The notes beneath the pieces were generated by a model that was given only the letters and a program-made list of their open reading frames with translations, did no database searches and was not told where the DNA came from. From positions 1 through 7,655 of the forward strand of contig JACPQP010000444.1 in NCBI GenBank assembly GCA_016190465.1: 7,655 bases of DNA, read 5' to 3'. Shown here one piece after another: positions 5,010 through 7,655 of the stretch. The position numbers were made by a program, and so were the translations under genes. The number at the start of each line of letters is the position of its first letter. Within the stretch, counting starts at the first letter, position 1. This DNA comes from Chloroflexota bacterium. Its GTDB lineage: Bacteria > Chloroflexota > UBA6077 > FW602-bin22 > JACPQP01.

Positions 5010-5648
5010 ATGAATGACGAGATGATGACCAATACGCCGCCACACTCTGCCACGAGGCCAGACCGGATATGCCTCTTTCATGTCGCGTCCGGACAGGCCG
5101 GCTACTTCACGGCCGGGCAAGCCCGTGGGTGCGGATTCAGTCGCGCCCTGCTCTCACACCACGTGAGGAGCGGTCGGTTCATCCACATTCGGCATGGGCT
5201 CTACCGCTTCCGTGAATACCCGTCTTCTCCTCGAGAGCACGTCCTCGCGGCGTGGCTGGCTGTTGGGAAGAACGTCGCTGTTGTCTCGCACGAGAGCGCG
5301 CTCGATCTGCTGGACCTGAGCGATGTGATTCCGGACGCGGTCCACCTCACCGTCCCCCGCTCCCGACGTAGCCTGCCATCGCTCGCCGGGGTGAAGATCC
5401 ATACGACGGATCGATCGATCGAACCGGGGGAACGCTGGGTACGCGAGGGCATGGTCATCACCTCGGCCACTCGGAGCATCCTGGACACGGCCGAGAAGGG
5501 TGCTGACCCGGAGCAGATTGAACTGGCGGTCGCCCAGGCCATCGAGCGCGGGCTGGCGACCACCGAGGAGCTACGGCGGACGGCGAGCGAGCGGAGCCGT
5601 CGCGTCGCCGAGCTGATTGCCGGCGCATTGCAGCAGGTGACGGCGTGA
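5010..5648 (+). CDS. AbiEi-family antitoxin / transcriptional regulator (type IV toxin-antitoxin)
   Basis: The 212-residue protein has an N-terminal winged-helix domain at about residues 28-66, with the family pattern GYFTAGQARGCGFSRALLSHH, then a wing ending R-H-G-L-Y-R. The AbiEi core follows: SHESALDLLDLSD at about 92-104, strands HLTVPRS and VKIHTTD, then VITSATRSILDTAE and a C-terminal helical part (ELAVAQAIERGLATTEELRR). In AbiE systems AbiEi represses its own operon and counteracts AbiEii, a nucleotidyltransferase toxin, to give abortive infection. Here the stop codon overlaps a GTG that opens only a 22-codon AbiEii-like stub, so the antitoxin appears orphaned. No ribosome-binding site precedes ATG 5010, consistent with a leaderless mRNA. 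It follows tRNA-Asn and precedes a BREX operon. Confidence 0.88.
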   Translation: MNDEMMTNTPPHSATRPDRICLFHVASGQAGYFTAGQARGCGFSRALLSHHVRSGRFIHIRHGLYRFREYPSSPREHVLAAWLAVGKNVAVVSHESALDLLDLSDVIPDAVHLTVPRSRRSLPSLAGVKIHTTDRSIEPGERWVREGMVITSATRSILDTAEKGADPEQIELAVAQAIERGLATTEELRRTASERSRRVAELIAGALQQVTA

Positions 5649-5713
5649 GATACGCGAGCGCTGGCGCCTTCCGCACGGCCCTCGAAAGGCGGCTCTTGAT
5701 GCACACAGAATAG
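5645..5713 (+). pseudogene. Truncated AbiEii-like toxin, N-terminal remnant
   Basis: GTG 5645 overlaps the antitoxin TGA as GTGA and is preceded by AGGTGA (5635-5640), the usual AbiEi-AbiEii junction. It encodes RYASAGAFRTALERRL, which resembles the usual N-terminus of AbiEii nucleotidyltransferases (R-Y-A-T-x-x-A-F-R-x-A-L-E-x-R-L). The frame then loses similarity and stops at TAG 5711-5713 after 22 codons. No continuation with the nucleotidyltransferase GSxxxxD motif is seen in any frame up to 5962, so the catalytic part is deleted, not just frameshifted. The similarity rests on 16 residues plus the canonical position. Confidence 0.6.
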
Positions 5714-5880
5714 TGGCGCAACATGTCTGCATTGCAGGTCACCCATACCTCCGCTCGCGCCGGGCGTATCACGCTCCCTCGAGATGCCATCGCCACCCCT
5801 TGAGTGGCGCGACGGCGCACAGTAGTGGGCGAGGCACCTGACGGCACGCCGAGCGCTAAAGCGTCGCGAGGAGTCGTAGA

Positions 5881-5923
5881 TGGATGGAAAAATATTGCCA
5901 TCCAATGACATTCAGTGTAGACT
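5881..5923 (+). promoter_or_regulatory. Promoter and operator-like repeat of the HTH-brxA-brxB operon
   Basis: The -35 TTGCCA (5895-5900, five of six) and -10 TAGACT (5918-5923, four of six) are 17 bp apart, about 40 bp before the HTH start codon. TGGATGG (5881-5887) and CCATCCA (5898-5904) form a 7-bp inverted repeat with an A/T-rich 10-bp spacer that overlaps the -35 box. This is the right place for a repressor to block RNA polymerase. Confidence 0.55.
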
Positions 5924-5962
5924 AGCGCCAGGTTCACCAGCCTGGCGGTTGCTAGAGCTTCG

Positions 5963-6208
5963 ATGGAATCGTCGCGTCCCTCTCTCACGATCCGCGAAAC
6001 CGCGGCACTCCTGGCCCTCTCGACGCGGACGATTCATCGCCCCATCGCCGAGGGGAAGCTCAAGGCGTACCAGGTCGGTGGCGAGAAGACGATCCGCATC
6101 AAACGAGAGGACGTTGACGCATTGCTCAAGCCGGTCGGCGCAGAGGGCGAGACGCCGATCGGCCGTCGCGGCCGGGGTATCTCTCCGACTTCGACCGAGA
6201 CGTCCTGA
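5963..6208 (+). CDS. Excisionase/MerR-type HTH DNA-binding protein at the head of the BREX operon
   Basis: The 81-residue protein is essentially one HTH_17-type winged helix: SLTIRETAALLALSTRTIHR (residues 7-26), then EGKLKAYQVGGEKTIRIKRED (30-50) and VDALL. These are the recognition helix, wing and closing helix of the excisionase family. The last 25 residues are probably disordered. The family includes phage excisionases and many small regulators. Because the stop is one base before the brxA ATG, a role as local regulator of the BREX genes is more likely than excision; that is inference. The ribosome-binding site is weak. An inverted repeat overlapping its -35 box could be its own operator. 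It is not BrxR, the better-known BREX regulator with a WYL domain. Confidence 0.8.
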   Translation: MESSRPSLTIRETAALLALSTRTIHRPIAEGKLKAYQVGGEKTIRIKREDVDALLKPVGAEGETPIGRRGRGISPTSTETS

Positions 6209-6209
6209 A

Positions 6210-7034
6210 ATGGAGCACCCAGTGCCCACCGTGGTGAACGCCGAGAATCGGCCAGGACAGCCATTGGTGTCGCTCGAGCCGCCGGATGCTCAGCCAATCA
6301 CCGTGCGTCTGGCGGGAGCTGGGTCGCTGCGACGTGAGCTGGCGGCGCTGCTTGCCGCAGCGCCGCCGAGTACCTCTACCGAGGACTATCGCGAGCTGGT
6401 ACTTCGTCAGAATGTGGCCGGCAAAGGCTCCGCCGCCGCTCGGATGTGGGCATGGAAGCGCCTGAAGCTACGGTATGCCCTCGATCCGGCGATCGTCGAG
6501 CACCGCGCCTTTCGGGCTGCGATGCACGCCGCCGCCGATGCGCACGAGCGTGGTCTCCTCTGCTTTCTCATGTTCGCACGGACGGACCGCCTGTTTCGGG
6601 AGGTCACGCTGGAGTGCGTGAGCCCTCACGTGGCGCGTGAGGGCACCGTGATCGAACCCGCGGCCATCGAAGCGGCGATTCGCGGGCGCGCCGAGGCGCG
6701 CGGTCTTCGTTGGTCCGCGAGCACCCTGGATCGGGCCCACAAGCACTTGCTCGCCGCACTCAAGGACTTCGGCCTCATCCGAGGCTCGCGCTTGAGGCAC
6801 ACCGTCCGACCGCGGCCCGGCGAGCAGACGACACTCTTTGCCGCTCGCCTCGGTCGATGCGAAGGCCTCACCGACCGGCAGGTGCTGGAGTCCCGCTGGT
6901 TCCGGCTCTTCGGCCTCGGCCGTGACCAGGTAGTGGATCTGCTCTACGGCGCCAATCGGGCCGGAATACTCGGCTTCCGGATGCAAGCCGACGTCGTCGA
7001 ACTGAGTCTACCGCCGCTGGAGAATGGCAAGTGA
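6210..7034 (+). CDS. brxA: BREX protein BrxA (DUF1819 family)
   Basis: This 274-residue protein has the DUF1819 pattern: YRELVLRQNVAGKGS (residues 60-74) followed by LKLRYALDP (85-93), a helical part with RGLLCFLMFARTDRLFREV (114-132), and a C-terminal helical segment WSASTLDRAHKHLLAALKDFGLIRG. BrxA is a small helical DNA-binding component of BREX, which blocks phage DNA replication and marks host DNA by methylation. An N-terminal stretch of about 50 residues, rich in Pro/Ala, makes it longer than the usual 200 or so. ATG 6210 lies one base after the HTH stop. GTG 6222, with GGAG at 6212-6215 six bases before it, is a stronger start signal and would shorten the protein by four residues. The stop overlaps the brxB GTG. 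Assignment relies on the fold pattern together with brxB next to it. Confidence 0.82.
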   Translation: MEHPVPTVVNAENRPGQPLVSLEPPDAQPITVRLAGAGSLRRELAALLAAAPPSTSTEDYRELVLRQNVAGKGSAAARMWAWKRLKLRYALDPAIVEHRAFRAAMHAAADAHERGLLCFLMFARTDRLFREVTLECVSPHVAREGTVIEPAAIEAAIRGRAEARGLRWSASTLDRAHKHLLAALKDFGLIRGSRLRHTVRPRPGEQTTLFAARLGRCEGLTDRQVLESRWFRLFGLGRDQVVDLLYGANRAGILGFRMQADVVELSLPPLENGK

Positions 7035-7579
7035 GACGGTCCGCCGACCAGGCGCTCATCGACCTGCGGCAACACCTGGAGGACTGGATGCACAGCGGGG
7101 CGAAGCCGGGCATCCACATCTTCGTCTACCCGCCCGAGTGGGAGGCGCGGATGTTCGCTCGATTCCCGATCTTCGCCGACGAGCTGGCCGATAGGGTACC
7201 CCTCAGCCTGGTCGATGTCGGGCAGGGCTTCCTGGCCGAGCTCGACCGGCGCAAGGGTTTTGTGGACCGTCTGGCGGCCCTGGAGCGGCAGAGCACGGAG
7301 CGGCTTCTGCACGACCTCGGCGAGATCGGCCATCGCTACCTCACGAGGCTTCTGGCGGCGCCGCTCGAGCCGCCCGCGGTCGCGCGCTTGCTGATCAACA
7401 CTGGGGCGCTCGGCAGCTTCGTGTCCTACTCGGCGATCACCAACGCGATGCACGTGGACGGTCCGGCGCGTAGCGTCGGAGCGCCCACGGTGCTGGCGTT
7501 CCCCGGCGAGGGCGACGAGCGGCAGCTCAATCTGATGCGCCTGCGCGCAGACACCAACTATCGGGTGCCCCGCATCTGA
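7031..7579 (+). CDS. brxB: BREX protein BrxB (DUF1788 family)
   Basis: This 182-residue protein matches DUF1788: an early IHIFVYPPEWEAR strand-turn (residues 28-40), a central LSLVDVGQGFLAEL (where the family has its Lxxxd-l segment), INTGALGSFVSYS (122-134, where many BrxB proteins have the TGVG-x-x-P-F motif), VLAFPGEG (154-161) and the C-terminal DTNYRVPRI (174-182), where the family typically ends NYYRAFRI. BrxB is a core but biochemically little-understood member of several BREX types, always near BrxA. GTG 7031 overlaps the brxA TGA, with GGAG (7019-7022) eight bases upstream. The TGVG motif is altered to TGAL, so this is a divergent member. The next gene, expected to be brxC/pglY, is not in the window. 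Confidence 0.85.
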   Translation: MRRSADQALIDLRQHLEDWMHSGAKPGIHIFVYPPEWEARMFARFPIFADELADRVPLSLVDVGQGFLAELDRRKGFVDRLAALERQSTERLLHDLGEIGHRYLTRLLAAPLEPPAVARLLINTGALGSFVSYSAITNAMHVDGPARSVGAPTVLAFPGEGDERQLNLMRLRADTNYRVPRI

Positions 7580-7586
7580 AGTAGGT

Positions 7587-7655
7587 ATCAGAAAGTTTTT
7601 GATGGTTTTGGGGTCACCCCAAACCCCGCCAGGAAGGGCGGAGCCAGTCCTGGAC
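7587..7655. repeat. Run of stacked and overlapping hairpins downstream of brxB
   Basis: Four inverted repeats follow each other: 7587-7593 with 7597-7603 (7 bp including one G-T); TTTGGGG (7607-7613) with CCCCAAA (7617-7623); CCCGCC (7625-7630) with GGGCGG (7636-7641); and CCAGGA (7629-7634) with TCCTGG (7648-7653). The last two compete for the same bases. The pattern looks like a GC-rich dispersed palindromic repeat, and the sequence continues beyond the window. No T-run follows, so it is not a standard terminator. Confidence 0.5.

Noticed and set aside
5723..5803. 26-codon frame with GRITLPRDAI, similar to the start of an AbrB/MazE-type antitoxin
   Set aside because: Too short, no ribosome-binding site, and the similarity covers about ten residues; it may be a vestige but cannot be supported.
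5712..5810. Direct repeat AGTGGCGC (5712-5719 and 5803-5810) as target-site duplication of a small insertion in abiEii
   Set aside because: Only 8 bp in GC-rich DNA, and removing one 91-bp unit does not restore the toxin frame; the TAG stop remains.
5201..5988. Minus-strand open frames opposite abiEi and the gap before the HTH gene
   Set aside because: No recognisable domain, no start signals, and they overlap abiEi, which has clear family features.
4872..7655. Second copy of the tRNA-Asn 3' end as an attachment site
   Set aside because: No repeat of the T-arm/acceptor sequence was found in this range.
7602..7655. New gene starting at ATG 7602 and open to the window end
   Set aside because: Only 18 codons, made entirely of hairpin sequence, without a ribosome-binding site; it cannot be distinguished from chance.

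Overview
The window is GC-rich chromosomal DNA, probably from a Chloroflexota/Thermomicrobia-type bacterium. That guess rests on a GT-C glycosyltransferase with a C-terminal beta-sandwich of a kind common in Chloroflexi, on abundant dispersed palindromic intergenic repeats, on consensus sigma-A-type promoters, and on a c-di-AMP riboswitch of the ydaO-yuaA class. No rRNA or phylogenetic marker is complete enough to prove it.

Left part (1-2660). The window opens inside the 3' half of a membrane glycosyltransferase-like gene whose reading frame runs unbroken through a 51-bp palindromic repeat flanked by a 12-13 bp direct repeat. A gene-free stretch (1251-1764) follows, made of dispersed CACGAA-type repeats in inverted orientation. 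Next come an HU-family nucleoid protein (1765-2088), a near-perfect palindrome, and a small secreted lipoprotein (2232-2642).

Middle (2660-4930). A consensus promoter drives a c-di-AMP riboswitch that ends in a strong intrinsic terminator. Downstream is an 8-codon leader ORF with a strong ribosome-binding site, whose stop codon overlaps the ATG of an 82-residue protein carrying one classical C2H2 zinc finger. This riboswitch/leader peptide/zinc-finger module is the most unusual arrangement in the window. It runs convergently, with a 5-nt gap, into a geranylgeranyl-reductase-like FAD oxidoreductase on the minus strand. Divergent from that gene is a complete tRNA-Asn(GUU) transcription unit with its own promoter and terminator.

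Right part (4931-7655) looks like a defence region just downstream of the tRNA gene. It holds an AbiEi-type antitoxin with an apparently leaderless promoter and operator-like inverted repeats. Its cognate AbiEii toxin is reduced to a 22-codon stub that still overlaps the antitoxin stop codon. Then comes the head of a BREX phage-defence operon: an excisionase/MerR-type HTH protein, brxA (DUF1819) and brxB (DUF1788), tightly packed with 1-nt or 4-nt junctions. The window ends in a run of overlapping hairpins just after brxB. The remaining BREX genes (brxC, pglX, pglZ), if present, lie beyond the edge.
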